Assembly: GCA_015075075.1 (NCBI GenBank)
Contig: JABTVA010000010.1
Coordinates: 44,158-108,157, forward strand
Source: Deltaproteobacteria bacterium
GTDB lineage: Bacteria > Desulfobacterota > GWC2-55-46
Direction: 5' to 3'
Length of the DNA stretch: 64,000 nucleotides
Positions 63,893 through 64,000 of the stretch are shown here, in pieces. Within the stretch, counting starts at the first letter, position 1. Each line of letters begins with the position of its first letter. The notes under the pieces are model-generated. The model did no database searches. It worked only from the letters and a program-made list of their open reading frames with translations, and was not told the origin of the DNA. The translations under genes were made by a program, and so were the position numbers.

Positions 63893-64000
63893 AATCGCCT
63901 TGGGGCTTTCGCGGAGCGAGGGACTTGGCAGCAGGAGAGACGGACCTTCTGCGAGGTGCTTCGAGAGGGCTCAGTTCGCAGCGCAGCAGGGGTCGAGGCA

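Overview
The window is gene-dense, GC-rich chromosomal DNA of a Gram-negative bacterium. Several respiratory systems sit side by side: a periplasm-to-surface cytochrome/porin conduit, a bd-like oxidase cluster with three c-type cytochromes, a complete NiFe-hydrogenase maturation operon, and a complex I operon with extra antiporter subunits. Outer-membrane beta-barrels, lipoproteins and FabI fit a diderm. Heavy use of ATA (Ile) and AGG (Arg), the gene order ispE / tRNA-Gln / prs / rplY / pth, and the multihaem cytochromes suggest a metal-cycling Desulfobacterota-, Nitrospirota- or Geobacter-like lineage. I cannot place it more precisely.

Layout. 1-8.5 kb: the end of a sigma-28-driven chemoreceptor-like gene (minus), two tandem GT39 glycosyltransferases, a UV-endonuclease-V-like glycosylase, and an MtrA/DmsE-like multihaem cytochrome followed by its MtrB/PioB-like porin. 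8.6-14.3 kb: DNA repair and isoprenoid genes (TIGR02757 protein, polyprenyl synthase, nth), a broken MsbA-like exporter, and a zinc dehydrogenase. 14.3-20.5 kb (minus): protease-hypA-B-F-C-D-E. 20.6-25.5 kb: two divergent 37-residue membrane peptides, then a CydA-like protein and three cytochrome c genes, the last fused to an EB_dh-type haem b domain. 25.7-30.7 kb (minus): a radical-SAM haem-synthesis-like gene coupled to a universal stress protein, both ending in a PCP_red-like domain, then carbonic anhydrase and EndoQ. 30.9-36.1 kb: fabI, a ferritin-like protein, galT, a Nudix hydrolase, an outer-membrane barrel and secreted proteins. 36.2-39.9 kb (minus): gatC-gatA-NTF2-like-gatB. 40.3-41.1 kb: a nitrilase-family amidase. 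41.4-58.0 kb: nuoABCDEFG, a cyclic-nucleotide-binding protein, nuoHIJKMN, two MrpD/NuoL-like antiporters and a two-helix protein. 58.0-63.6 kb: ispE, tRNA-Gln, prs, rplY, pth, hppA. The last 400 bases are CACGGAG-type repeats.

How the parts may fit. Complex I (with additional ion-pumping subunits), the bd-like cytochrome cluster, the MtrAB-like conduit and a pyrophosphate-driven pump would give a flexible, membrane-centred energy metabolism. The hyp operon implies a NiFe hydrogenase encoded elsewhere. The CydA-like/cytochrome c/EB_dh cluster and the unusual complex I are the best candidates for under-described systems.

Caveat. Many genes that should be intact (gatB, gatC, nuoF, hppA, hypF, the antiporters, even tRNA-Gln) carry small frameshifts, often clustered. 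Indel errors in the sequence explain this better than mass pseudogenisation. I found no insertion sequence, prophage or CRISPR array.
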